A stretch of DNA of 21,190 nucleotides from an uncultured Lachnospiraceae bacterium (GTDB lineage Bacteria; Bacillota; Clostridia; Lachnospirales; Lachnospiraceae). Position 1 is the stretch's first letter, and every line of letters begins with the position of its first letter. The position numbers and the translations under genes were made by a program. Below are positions 14,132 through 21,190 of the stretch, piece by piece. Where the stretch lies: contig CAJUAE010000054.1 in NCBI GenBank assembly GCA_910583965.1, positions 1-21,190 on the forward strand, in the 5' to 3' direction. Under the pieces are notes generated by a model. The model saw only the letters and a program-made list of their open reading frames with translations, did not search any database and was not told the DNA's origin.

Positions 14132-15323
14132 TCTTATCCCCTCCTCCCTGCTTTAATTTCAACTGATCTCCTATTTTGTCTATTGGAATAAAATTTTCAA
14201 GAATAACAAGGTTATCTAAGCCTTCCATAGGTCCCATAGACAACTTGTCCCTAACTTCATTCCCAGTCACAATTCCACGCACATATAAATTACTAAACAC
14301 ATTTGCTGTAGTCTTTAAGTCATATGAATAAAGACTCGCAATATTAAATTTCCAATACCATTGTGGCGATACCAGTAACTTGCGCGTCAATTCCTGCTCA
14401 ATAAGTTGCGCAATGGAACGAATTGTTGAATTTATAAAGTTATCCCATTCTTTCGCGTCAAAACCACCTATCCCCAACACAAATGCAGGTACTCCAAGAA
14501 TTGCCGCCACAGTCCGTTTGTCAAGTTCCACTGTATCTTTAATGGCAAGGTCCGAGAGAGAAAGCGGCTTAATTTGTTCCACCTCAAACATATCCGCTGG
14601 GATTAACCACGGTTCACCAGTCTCATTTGTTGCAAGATATTCTTCTGCAAGTCTGTGTCGCCCATTTGGACTGCTAAATTCATCTGCCATACCATCAACT
14701 TTTACGATAACAGAAGGGCGCCACTTACTCTCCATAAATGCCTTTTGTGTCGCTGCTGCCTGTTTTAGATTGTTTGCCACATCCTTAACTGCTGCCGTAA
14801 TCCCCATTCCCTTCCACGGTCTATCTGGATCTGGATTAAGGACAAAATGAAGAACATCAGAAGGTCCATATGGAATCCCATTAATATAGATATTGTATTG
14901 ATAGCCATCTGGTATAAAAGAAACATTTGCCGGACTGATTGGAATCATATCGTCAAGCATTCCATCCTTTGTCAATGGAACTACCACACTGTTGCCATGT
15001 CCATATAGAAGTAAGTTCATAACAATTGCTTCCATCCATGTTTTACGGGTCATATAACCATTAGGGGTAATATCCACCTGCCTGCTCAGAGCATTTATAA
15101 TCCGCTCATCACCTTTTTCCGTATTACTCATCAAATAAATAGTCATGCTGGATATCAGATCTGCAATTTTACGACATCCAGTTAAAATTTCAGGATTCCG
15201 GTCAAGACGGGTATATCCTTGCGTACATATAATGTTGTACGCATCTTCTGAAATAAGGAAACCTATAGATTTGTGTGTCTCACTTCTCACTCTTAGTTTT
15301 GATCTTTTCTTTTTATTCCTCAC
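14100..15323 (-). CDS. Portal protein, HK97 family
   Basis: I choose the GTG at 15321-15323 as the start, because GGGGAG lies a few bases upstream and an earlier ATG (15374) would overlap the terminase by 62 bases. This gives 407 residues. The protein forms the dodecameric ring for DNA entry and exit. Family segments visible include GCRKIADLISSMTIYLMSN, GYMTRKTWMEAIVMNLLLYG, GNSVVVPLTKDGM, DVLHFVLNPDPDRPWKGMG and the C-terminal ELTRKLLVSPQWYWKFNIAS. The mid-region AAATQKAFMESKWRPSVIVK is the usual crown/stem region. It overlaps the large terminase end by 11 bases with the portal-protease-capsid genes following. Confidence 0.92.
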   Translation of the reverse strand: MRNKKKRSKLRVRSETHKSIGFLISEDAYNIICTQGYTRLDRNPEILTGCRKIADLISSMTIYLMSNTEKGDERIINALSRQVDITPNGYMTRKTWMEAIVMNLLLYGHGNSVVVPLTKDGMLDDMIPISPANVSFIPDGYQYNIYINGIPYGPSDVLHFVLNPDPDRPWKGMGITAAVKDVANNLKQAAATQKAFMESKWRPSVIVKVDGMADEFSSPNGRHRLAEEYLATNETGEPWLIPADMFEVEQIKPLSLSDLAIKDTVELDKRTVAAILGVPAFVLGIGGFDAKEWDNFINSTIRSIAQLIEQELTRKLLVSPQWYWKFNIASLYSYDLKTTANVFSNLYVRGIVTGNEVRDKLSMGPMEGLDNLVILENFIPIDKIGDQLKLKQGGGDKNGKDTNTDKK

Positions 15324-17097
15324 CTTTTTCTCCCCACCAGTTTTGCGATTTCTGCTTCTTTTCCAAATCTTCAAGGTATCTTACGGCTGCAAAAACAGAA
15401 CAGTCAAAGATATCAATTCGCATTTCTGGCTGTATTTTTTCATACTGAATCATGTCATCTGTCTTCTCAATTGCTGCGACATTTTCTACACAATATTCAT
15501 ATGCACCCGAATGCATATAATAAAGAGTGCCATTTTTGATACTCTTCTCAATGTAGCGGAATCCCTCTGACTTTTTATAAAAATACTGTGGCTGATCAAT
15601 TATCTTAAAATGTGCTCGCTTCATTCCTACAAAATATTCGCGGCTGAATTTTCTATCATGCCCAACTTGTTTGATTCTAAATCCCATGTCACGCATTTTC
15701 ACAAACCAATTTACCACGTCCGCATAATTTACAGTTGGACTGTTGCACATGGTAAGCCATCCGTTATCTTTCCATTCAAACAATGGAATATTATCTTCAT
15801 CTGCCTTTTTGTGTGCTGCTACTATAGGAAAAAACGCATGTGTTATAATTATATCAATTCCTTTATAATTACCTAGGAGGCATGATGCTGTTAAGTCATG
15901 CAATTTCGACATATCGGCTCCTCCATACCAATCTATTGGCAATTTGACAAGCTCTGCCAACGTCCAGTTGTATTTTCGATCTGACTTTCTAAATTCTTGT
16001 ATGTCAAAATATGCTTTCATTGCAGATGTATAGACATTTAAACTTTTCGCATAAAAATCCTTTCGCTGCTGTGGGTCATTTTGCGCCTGCAAACTGTCAT
16101 TCAATAGTTCTTCTGGTCGTATACTTGCACCATATCCTGGATTCGCCATCTCATGCACTTTCGGATTTGTATAATCAATATTGTCATTCTCATCAGGATT
16201 GGCGCAACACATAAAAATAAAATACTGCTCATCTGTCACCGTTCCGTTTAAAACTTTTCTACAATATTTCAGTCGGTTGCCCAAAAATGAATTTTCATTG
16301 TCACCGGCTGTAGATATCCCTATAATCAATTTATTTGTATACGCCTTCATTGCCTCTTTGAAAAGGTTATATTGTTTTGGCTGCTTTAGCGCATGGATTT
16401 CATCTACAATGGCAATATTACAATTCAAGGAATCCTGCGCATCTGGATTGGCAGCAAGTGCCCGAATAAATAATGAGCCATCAGGAAAATCCGCTGTCAT
16501 AGAATGTTCATTATTGTTGTCGATCACTTTTACGCATCCACCATGTTTCGCATCTTCGTGCATACGTTTTATGTTGTAATCCAAAAAGCTAAAACTTTCT
16601 AGTGACTGCATCAGCGCAGCTGAAGTAACATATACCTTACTCCCTGATTTCCTATACCATAGACTCAATGCCCATGCCAGGGAAGCTGCAAAAGTAGTCT
16701 TGATATTTTTTCGCGGAATATATATCAGTGCTTCATGATATCGTATAACATCTGTTCCCTTGATATAAAATCCTAACAGGTTATAAATTATGAACTTGTG
16801 GAACGGTTCCAAAAGAAACGGCGTTCCCCGCAGGGGTGTCCCATCTAACTTTTCTCCCTGTTGATGACATATGGTTTTTTCAATAATCTGTATACAGAAC
16901 TCCGGCGCCTTGGAATTGAGATCATATTTATCACTGTCAAGGTCCATAAAAAACCGATCCACCGCTTGTTGCAATTCAATACAGGCGATCTTACTTCTGT
17001 TCCTTATACTCTCTGCATATTTCAAAACCGTATTCCAATTTTTCGCTTTAGCTGTCAATCGCCGCAAGTGCCGCTGCAAGTCCTCCACCTTTTCCAT
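15313..17097 (-). CDS. Large terminase subunit (Terminase_1 family)
   Basis: This 594-residue motor and nuclease for DNA packaging has two domains. The ATPase domain carries a P-loop-like IPRKNIKTTFAASLA (residues 127-141, with Ile where the second Gly/Asn usually lies) and the Walker B strand CNIAIVDEIHAL (D232, E233), followed by KLIIGISTAGDN as the coupling motif. The C-terminal RNase H-like nuclease domain starts with DWYGGADMSKLHDLTA, a metal-binding aspartate motif. DCSVFAAVRYLEDLE closes the protein. The deviation in the P-loop matches those seen in this family (RKNxKT/S). It overlaps the small subunit gene by about 50 bases. Confidence 0.95.
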   Translation of the reverse strand: MEKVEDLQRHLRRLTAKAKNWNTVLKYAESIRNRSKIACIELQQAVDRFFMDLDSDKYDLNSKAPEFCIQIIEKTICHQQGEKLDGTPLRGTPFLLEPFHKFIIYNLLGFYIKGTDVIRYHEALIYIPRKNIKTTFAASLAWALSLWYRKSGSKVYVTSAALMQSLESFSFLDYNIKRMHEDAKHGGCVKVIDNNNEHSMTADFPDGSLFIRALAANPDAQDSLNCNIAIVDEIHALKQPKQYNLFKEAMKAYTNKLIIGISTAGDNENSFLGNRLKYCRKVLNGTVTDEQYFIFMCCANPDENDNIDYTNPKVHEMANPGYGASIRPEELLNDSLQAQNDPQQRKDFYAKSLNVYTSAMKAYFDIQEFRKSDRKYNWTLAELVKLPIDWYGGADMSKLHDLTASCLLGNYKGIDIIITHAFFPIVAAHKKADEDNIPLFEWKDNGWLTMCNSPTVNYADVVNWFVKMRDMGFRIKQVGHDRKFSREYFVGMKRAHFKIIDQPQYFYKKSEGFRYIEKSIKNGTLYYMHSGAYEYCVENVAAIEKTDDMIQYEKIQPEMRIDIFDCSVFAAVRYLEDLEKKQKSQNWWGEKGEE

Positions 17098-17410
17098 TTT
17101 TTGGTTTGTCTCCTGTCACTTTCTTATATGCTGAAGGCGTCAGCCCCAATTCCTTCCAGTACATTAACGCTGTCTTATTCATTTCATCATATGTACCTAA
17201 CAATGGATTTCTAATCAAGTTAGTACTGCCTGATTTGTTCGTATATTGAACTACCGGCTGTGCCCCAGACTCTATATATTTCTGTTCTACATTATCTCTT
17301 GTCTCCAATATCCCAGCCAGTGTATCAATAGCATTGTCAAAATAAGTTTGATATGTTCCTGCATCTTTACATGCTTTCTTTATCCGTTCTTTCCATGTTC
17401 TCCTTTTCAT
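17048..17410 (-). CDS. Small terminase subunit, P27 family
   Basis: I start at ATG 17408-17410 (MKRRTWKERIKKACKDAGTY), because GGAGG lies ten bases upstream; a longer frame begins at 17449 without a site. This gives 120 residues. It is the DNA-recognition partner of the large subunit. The helical start, the segment DTLAGILETRDNVEQKYIES and VQYTNKSGSTNLIRNPLLGT plus ALMYWKELGLTPSAYKK are the P27 family pattern. The glycine-rich lysine end (GDKPKNGKGGGLAAALAAID) is also typical. It lies next to the HNH gene and the candidate cos site, as in other cos-type phages. Confidence 0.9.
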   Translation of the reverse strand: MKRRTWKERIKKACKDAGTYQTYFDNAIDTLAGILETRDNVEQKYIESGAQPVVQYTNKSGSTNLIRNPLLGTYDEMNKTALMYWKELGLTPSAYKKVTGDKPKNGKGGGLAAALAAIDS

Positions 17411-17555
17411 TAAAAGACCGCCTCCATTTTCGTTCATTTTTGCAGTCATTTTTTCTATATTTGCGTTGTATTAATTTTTTTGCTTTAATTAGAAGATTCT
17501 GCTTTGAACTCCCCCTTTCCCCCTCTTTACAAAAATCGATCAGAGTTGGAAAGAT

Positions 17556-17577
17556 CGCCCCCCGCCGGTCCCCGTGG
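17556..17577. other. Candidate cos (packaging end) region, GC-rich
   Basis: A sharply GC-rich stretch (CGCCCCCCGCCGGTCCCCG within an AT-rich phage) lies between the HNH gene and the small terminase gene. The inverted pair CGATC/GATCG (17537-17541 and 17553-17557) flanks its left side. In many Gram-positive cos phages the HNH-TerS-TerL cluster lies beside the cohesive end with GC-rich overhang. The location, composition and dyad fit that. The exact nicks cannot be read. Confidence 0.4.
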
Positions 17578-17580
17578 AGT

Positions 17581-17901
17581 CTAAAATTTTGTAGCAAATG
17601 GGGCGGGGGTTTTATTCTGTCTCCAATTAACTCCAGGAACAGTTCTTTCCATAAGTTGTCTGCCCATCTCAGTCAGCTCTCCTGTCTGCCTATTCTCAAG
17701 CATGTTATGTGTCTTCCCACTAACACTTATCAAATTCCAATCACAATAACAATATTCTGGATATTCTTTTGCAGGATAAATGTGATGCACTGTTGTCGCC
17801 TCTGTAGTTCTACCATATCGCTTATCCACAATATCCATATATCCGTCCAACTTTAATATATGCTCTCTCTTCCTACGCCATTTCGCACTGTGATAATTCA
17901 T
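17581..17901 (-). CDS. HNH endonuclease
   Basis: This 106-residue HNH nuclease carries the core motif VHHIYPAKEYPEYCYCDWNLI followed by SVSGKTHNMLENRQTGEL (H, then N and H of the beta-beta-alpha-metal fold). The N-terminus (YHSAKWRRKREHILKLDGYM) is the typical start of phage HNH proteins next to terminase genes, where such enzymes help cut the packaging end. The usual N-terminal cysteine pair is missing. AAAGGTGGT lies before the ATG, which immediately follows the TAG of the short frame upstream. Confidence 0.9.
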   Translation of the reverse strand: MNYHSAKWRRKREHILKLDGYMDIVDKRYGRTTEATTVHHIYPAKEYPEYCYCDWNLISVSGKTHNMLENRQTGELTEMGRQLMERTVPGVNWRQNKTPAPFATKF

Positions 17902-17997
17902 CTACTTACCACCTTTCGCACAAAATAAAATCAGTGTCACGACTGCTGCCATGACACCGATATTATTGAAGAATATCTTACAGCCCTCTGCTGTAAT
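17902..17997 (-). CDS. Possible tiny membrane protein, about 31 residues
   Basis: The frame ending in TAG just before the HNH ATG is open back to 18021. It reads ITAEGCKIFFNNIGVMAAV and then VTLILFCAKGGK, one hydrophobic helix with a charged end. An ATT at 17995-17997 or the ATG at 17950-17952 are the possible starts; neither has a strong ribosome site. Tiny membrane genes do occur here in Firmicutes phages. I record it as tentative. Confidence 0.3.
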   Translation of the reverse strand: MTAEGCKIFFNNIGVMAAVVTLILFCAKGGK

Positions 17998-18018
17998 GTT
18001 TATTCGTTCCCTGATACC

Positions 18019-18052
18019 ATATTAACACATTTAAAACGGGCATTGTGGGCAA
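18019..18052 (-). promoter_or_regulatory. Candidate late promoter with paired activator sites
   Basis: In the intergenic space after the regulator gene, the minus strand holds TTGCCCACAATGCCCG, two TGCCC copies spaced nine bases apart, followed 11 bases later by a -10-like TTAATAT. A -35 at normal distance is not seen. This would suit an activator-dependent promoter, the activator being the sigma-r4-like protein encoded immediately upstream. All packaging, head, tail and lysis genes lie downstream. Confidence 0.4.
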
Positions 18053-18069
18053 TTTTCATTTTTTTGCAA

Positions 18070-18501
18070 TTATTTTTTATTTCGCTTCAAATATCTACTC
18101 ACAATCCGTTCCCCAGTACGACGATCAAAGTGCATAATATCTCCAATCTTTTCCCATGAATACCCATCTACATACCTATATTGCATTATGCGCCTAACAC
18201 GACTTTCCTTTATATTATTTATATATTGTATAAGACGCCTTTCCTCTTCTGCTGCCTGTTCCTTCCTATCGCAAAGCAACATTCTCTTTTCACACAAAAG
18301 CCTATCTCGCTTGTCAGCCAATGCTGGATCATATTCCTGAACAGTAGTTCTGCTTTGTACATACGGGAAACTTTTACTTGACGCACTTACTTTGATCGAA
18401 ACTTCCTTTATATCCATCTGTTTTATCTTTGCAATATTCTTCTCAAGCTCCTCGATCTCTTGTTTTAAATCAGTGAGTTGTTCAAGTTCCTGTTTCGTCA
18501 A
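18070..18501 (-). CDS. Late transcription regulator, DUF1492 / sigma-70 region 4-like
   Basis: This 143-residue protein probably turns on late genes. The first half is coiled coil (LTDLKQEIEELEKNIAKIKQ). The C-terminus RRIMQYRYVDGYSWEKIGDI followed by HFDRRTGERIVSRYLKR is a sigma-70 region-4-like helix-turn-helix, as in DUF1492, ArpU and RinA-type phage regulators. The start is TTG at 18499-18501, with AAAGGGG just ahead. The place directly upstream of the HNH and terminase block is the usual one for this activator, and the presumed target promoter lies in the gap that follows. Confidence 0.82.
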   Translation of the reverse strand: MTKQELEQLTDLKQEIEELEKNIAKIKQMDIKEVSIKVSASSKSFPYVQSRTTVQEYDPALADKRDRLLCEKRMLLCDRKEQAAEEERRLIQYINNIKESRVRRIMQYRYVDGYSWEKIGDIMHFDRRTGERIVSRYLKRNKK

Positions 18502-18531
18502 ATTAATTTCCCCTTTCTAAAATCAATTAAA

Positions 18532-19548
18532 TTATACAGCCTCAACATAATTATGAAAAATCTGCTCAATATATCTGTCACCTTTATATGTATAATGCCT
18601 GCCTGTTACGTTTCTTGGCGCATGTCCAAGATACTCTCCTGCTGCATCTTCACTTCCTCCACGCTTACATATATTTGTGGCTGTTGTCTTTCTGAACAGA
18701 TGCGGATACACACGCCTATCCATTCCTGCTCTTCTGGCAATATCTTTTATACTCGCATATACTCCATCTACATCAAGCGCTTTTGTCTTATCTCCCCGCA
18801 GATGTGTAAATAGTGGTTCCCTGCTATTTTCTGTTACTCCCCTATATTTAAGATACTCCTGAATATAATGTATCGCCACATCATCAAGAAATACTGTTCT
18901 ATACTTCTGTGTTTTCTCACCAAATATTACTAGCTTACCACTCCTAAAATCTATATCACATATCTTTACAAGTGGCACTTCTCCTCGCCGCATTGCTGTT
19001 GATCGCATAAATTCTATCAATGCTCTGTCCCGCACATGTATACAACCATTCTTTAACTGTTCCATGTCGGTAGCCTCCATATGGTCAATCGGCTTTTCTA
19101 TTGTGACATATGGTTCTATCCCATCACAAGGATTTTCATTAATAATTTTTTCTTTACGCATCCAGGTAAAGAATGCAGAAAGGTTGCGTCTAAGGTTATT
19201 GAGAGAAGCATTTGTATTACTAGACCTTTTTATCAGCAGATAATATTCAATGTCAGACTGACTTATCTTGTTAAGTGGTTTATTTATAAGAGTCATAAAT
19301 TCATTTAATGTGCTTCTATAAAATACAACTGTTTTGGTGCTTAATTTTGGGGCTTTCTTCGTGTTAAACAGGTCTATTATGTACTGGTTTATATCATCCA
19401 GTGTCGCCGGAAGCGTAGTTGTCTCTGTCATCTCCACATTCTGTACTGCTTTCACTATAACTGCATCCAGAATTGCCATTGTACATGAATCCAGATACAT
19501 TTTCATTCCAACAAGTATATCATTTCTTACTCTTTCTTTTGTATTCAT
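18532..19548 (-). CDS. Tyrosine recombinase, Xer-like
   Basis: This is a 338-residue tyrosine recombinase. Residues about 45-145 are the core-binding SAM-like domain. The catalytic domain shows R187 (STAMRRGEV), K215 (EKTQKYRTVF), H283 and R286 (YPHLFRKTTAT), H309 (YLGHAPRN) and the nucleophile Y319 (TGRHYTYKG). No lambda-type arm-binding domain is evident at the N-terminus, so it looks more like XerC/XerD than like a prophage integrase. GGGAGGAG precedes the ATG. It lies in the operon, not at a prophage end. It might integrate the phage, resolve dimers or drive the fibre switch. The role is open. Confidence 0.88.
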   Translation of the reverse strand: MNTKERVRNDILVGMKMYLDSCTMAILDAVIVKAVQNVEMTETTTLPATLDDINQYIIDLFNTKKAPKLSTKTVVFYRSTLNEFMTLINKPLNKISQSDIEYYLLIKRSSNTNASLNNLRRNLSAFFTWMRKEKIINENPCDGIEPYVTIEKPIDHMEATDMEQLKNGCIHVRDRALIEFMRSTAMRRGEVPLVKICDIDFRSGKLVIFGEKTQKYRTVFLDDVAIHYIQEYLKYRGVTENSREPLFTHLRGDKTKALDVDGVYASIKDIARRAGMDRRVYPHLFRKTTATNICKRGGSEDAAGEYLGHAPRNVTGRHYTYKGDRYIEQIFHNYVEAV

Positions 19549-19630
19549 AGTCTCTCCTCCCGATGTTTCGTAAAAAATTGGTACTTGCCTAAGAATCGTT
19601 AAAGTGCTATACTTTCCTTAGACGATTAAT

Positions 19631-19678
19631 AATAAGTGGTAGATAACTTTGGTCGGTTGATACCACTTATTTTTTATT
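19631..19678 (+). terminator. Perfect 11-bp hairpin with T tract, upstream of the recombinase gene
   Basis: AATAAGTGGTA (19631-19641) pairs perfectly with TACCACTTATT (19661-19671) across a 19-base loop. Read on the plus strand it runs into TTTTTTATT, so it could end antisense transcription. On the minus strand it has only a weak T run and could instead slow transcription between the early and recombinase genes, or be a protein binding site. A second, imperfect dyad (AAAGT/ACTTT inside CTAAG/CTTAG) lies beside it at about 19589-19622. Confidence 0.4.
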
Positions 19679-19716
19679 CTATATTCAGTTTTTTCTTTCA
19701 ACACTGCTGCCATTAG

Positions 19717-20001
19717 CTACAGATCGAAAAATTCTTTCGTTAATTCCTTGAGGTTCTTTTCGATTTTTTCCAGTTCTTCAAATACTGCTGTATATGCAGC
19801 TCTTGCTGATACTTCGATAATTTCAGTACTTCCATCATCATTTCTCGTTGCCTTTATCGTAAAAGAATGAGTCTTCCTCTTTTCAATACTCATATTTTCA
19901 AGACAAAGCTTTTTCATATCATCAAGGTTTTTTTGAGTCTGCCGTAAGGCATTAATTGAACGTTGCAATTCAACTCCTTGCTCTAATATCTTTTCTGTCA
20001 T
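19717..20001 (-). CDS. Hypothetical phage protein, 94 residues, coiled coil
   Basis: I start at ATG 19999-20001 (MTEKILEQGVELQRSINALR), since AGGAGAC is six bases upstream; a TTG at 20031 is the alternative, overlapping the preceding gene. The product has a helical first half, a short strand pair in the middle (HSFTIKATRNDDGSTEIIEV) and a last helix (AYTAVFEELEKIEKNLKEL). No family is recognised. It belongs to the small accessory block before the recombinase. Confidence 0.65.
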   Translation of the reverse strand: MTEKILEQGVELQRSINALRQTQKNLDDMKKLCLENMSIEKRKTHSFTIKATRNDDGSTEIIEVSARAAYTAVFEELEKIEKNLKELTKEFFDL

Positions 20002-20027
20002 CTTCTTGTCTCCTCTAAAATTAGTTT

Positions 20028-20219
20028 TCAATCTTTCAACACAAGTTTTAAAAGTTCTATTTTCTGTTCTGATGAGAGACTATTATAAAAATTCAGTATT
20101 CTTTCAATAAAAGCCTTGAAAAACTTCTGAAGTTTATAAATGACTTGTTTCACCTGAATAATATTGTTTCCTGTCGCCTCTATCTGCTTTCTATCTTTTT
20201 CTTCAAAACTAATAACCAT
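20028..20219 (-). CDS. Hypothetical small phage protein, 63 residues
   Basis: This is a short helical and lysine-rich product (IIQVKQVIYKLQKFFKAFIE, then LSSEQKIELLKLVLKD). The ATG has AAAGGA eight bases ahead. It abuts the next gene. I do not recognise a family and give no function. Confidence 0.6.
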   Translation of the reverse strand: MVISFEEKDRKQIEATGNNIIQVKQVIYKLQKFFKAFIERILNFYNSLSSEQKIELLKLVLKD

Positions 20220-20253
20220 TCATTTATTCCTTTCTATCATCTTTTGCTAAATT

Positions 20254-20481
20254 TCAGTTTAATTGATTAATTTTCTTACTTATACTTCTTATTCTGTCAA
20301 GAACATAATCACAGTTTTTCCATATTATCCAGCTACAATCTCCATCTTTTTTTGCATTCATCACTTGTGTAATTGTTTCCATGCTTGTATCAGATAACCT
20401 CTCTGCAATACTGTCCCACTTTTGTGATTCTATCCATCGTTTAAAACGTGGCTTGTAATAGTTCACTTCTTCATTTTTCAT
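20254..20481 (-). CDS. Hypothetical small phage protein, 75 residues
   Basis: This is a small polar protein with several tryptophans (PRFKRWIESQKWDSIAERLS, DGDCSWIIWKNCDYVLDRI). The ribosome site is weak. Its place in the accessory block is all that can be said; no family is recognised. Confidence 0.55.
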   Translation of the reverse strand: MKNEEVNYYKPRFKRWIESQKWDSIAERLSDTSMETITQVMNAKKDGDCSWIIWKNCDYVLDRIRSISKKINQLN

Positions 20482-20509
20482 ACTTTACTTACATACTCCA
20501 TTTAAATCC

Positions 20510-20788
20510 TTATTTACTTGTAATATATTCTCTCTTTCTTTCCTGTGCTGTCACTTGACATCCGCAGGCTGGACAATCATAAGTATCATACAAGGTAGCT
20601 TCTAACTCACTACTAACAACTGCTACCAGACCTATTTCCCTATTATCACGAGAAATATAATGTTTTTCATTGACTGCATGAAATTCGCACCCACAGATTT
20701 TACATTTCAACATATTGCTTTTCTCCTTTAAAAATATTTTGTGCACCATAATGGCATATTCAAACGCATCAATAAAATCTCTATGCAT
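20510..20788 (-). CDS. Small zinc-ribbon phage protein
   Basis: Two CxxC pairs, CKICGC near residue 29 and CPACGC near residue 73, should bind one zinc. The first is followed by EFHAVNEKHYISRDNREIG, a motif shared by a family of small phage zinc ribbons with AFDCPECGCQ-like ends. Two starts are possible: ATG 20786-20788 (GAGG seven bases upstream) or ATG 20711-20713 directly before the first CxxC (AAGGAG upstream). The shorter form of 67 residues matches the family length. The role is probably DNA or RNA binding. Confidence 0.75.
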   Translation of the reverse strand: MHRDFIDAFEYAIMVHKIFLKEKSNMLKCKICGCEFHAVNEKHYISRDNREIGLVAVVSSELEATLYDTYDCPACGCQVTAQERKREYITSK

Positions 20789-20797
20789 AATTAGTCC

Positions 20798-21127
20798 TCA
20801 TTTACTCGAATAATCGAGTTTATCTCTTTCATATATTGGTACACCGCTTTCAGAGCGTATAGACTCTATCGATTCCCCAGGTGTTCTAATTGCACATGGC
20901 TTCAATCCTAAAATTACATAACCCTCCTTGCAATATTCTATATTATGCAGAATATAAACAATTTTGTGCAGTGTACATCTTCCAGTGTATTCCCCACCGC
21001 TTACTTCATTCAGCGCCACATAATCACCCAAACTATATGGACGGTCATTTTTTCTTACTTCAAAACTTTTTATGCCTGCTGCCGAGTCCTCAAAATACCC
21101 CCGTATGGTTTTTAACGCATGAATCAT
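20798..21127 (-). CDS. DUF3850 (ASCH-like) domain protein
   Basis: This 109-residue product shows the DUF3850 pattern: MIHALKTIRGYFEDSAAGIK, then SFEVRKNDRPYSLGDYVAL, then EYTGRCTLHKIVYIL and GYVILGLKPC. The FExRxNDRxxxxGD and YTGR motifs are the ones conserved in the ASCH/PUA-like fold, which binds RNA or modified nucleic acid. AAGGAGATAATTT precedes the ATG, a few bases after the stop of the YopX-like gene. Confidence 0.85.
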   Translation of the reverse strand: MIHALKTIRGYFEDSAAGIKSFEVRKNDRPYSLGDYVALNEVSGGEYTGRCTLHKIVYILHNIEYCKEGYVILGLKPCAIRTPGESIESIRSESGVPIYERDKLDYSSK

Positions 21128-21138
21128 AAATTATCTCC

Positions 21139-21190
21139 TTATTTTTCTATCAATTCGGGATTGTCGAAAATGTTTCCAATAATTTCACAC
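21139..21190 (-). CDS. YopX family protein, C-terminal end only
   Basis: The frame runs in from beyond the right edge and ends in TAA at 21139-21141. The visible end CEIIGNIFDNPELIEK matches the conserved end of YopX-type phage proteins (ExIGNIYDNPELL). The function of the family is not known. The gene is cut by the window. Confidence 0.75.
   Translation of the reverse strand, partial: CEIIGNIFDNPELIEK

Noticed and set aside
14380..14850. Plus-strand frame opposite the portal gene
   Set aside because: The portal protein on the minus strand is clearly recognisable; the opposite frame has no family or start signal.
17367..17597. Minus-strand frame overlapping the small terminase and cos region
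   Set aside because: Its composition is unlike a folded protein, it overlaps the P27 terminase gene in another frame and crosses the GC-rich packaging site.

Overview
The window is the late half of an integrated tailed phage (a siphovirus with an HK97-type head), lying almost entirely on the minus strand. The DNA is AT-rich, the Shine-Dalgarno sequences are strong (GGAGG, AAAGGAG), and the protein families (DUF1492-type late regulator, P27 small terminase, phi13-type tail protein, GH25 endolysin, TIGR01593-like holin, YopX and DUF3850 accessory proteins) are typical of Clostridia. A Lachnospiraceae-like gut host is my inference.

Reading in the direction of transcription, from right to left: 21190-19717 holds small early or middle accessory genes (YopX tail end, DUF3850/ASCH-like, zinc ribbon and three unknowns). 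19548-17581 holds an Xer-like tyrosine recombinase, a sigma-r4-like late regulator, a possible late promoter and an HNH endonuclease. A GC-rich candidate cos site near 17556-17577 follows. 17410-10840 is DNA packaging and head: small and large terminase, portal, prohead protease, capsid, and four connector, closure or joining genes. 10837-2411 is the tail: major tail protein, the G/GT chaperone pair made by a -1 frameshift, a 1005-residue tape measure, Dit, the Tal-like hub, and baseplate/fibre proteins. 2082-208 holds two small genes, holin and endolysin. The left edge carries the 3' end of a tRNA gene without its body, which looks like one attachment-site copy at the phage-chromosome junction. 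Two tandem 12-bp repeats lie beside it.

The most interesting feature is at 2138-2702. The tail-fibre gene (2411-3142, minus) is followed by a second open C-terminal cassette on the opposite strand (2139-2414, plus). Each cassette starts in a perfect 13-bp inverted repeat, AAATAGCAATTTA, read in the same codon register (N-S-N-L). Inverting the 565-bp segment would replace the last 96 residues of the fibre with a different 91-residue tip without disturbing any neighbour. The two stop codons overlap within CTAA at the centre. This has the architecture of a phase-variable receptor-binding switch. There is no adjacent serine invertase. The only recombinase in the window is the Xer-like tyrosine recombinase at 18532-19548, so its link to the switch is a hypothesis.

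Nearly all late genes overlap or abut (ATGA, GTGA and TAATG junctions), consistent with one long late transcript probably started just upstream of the HNH gene.
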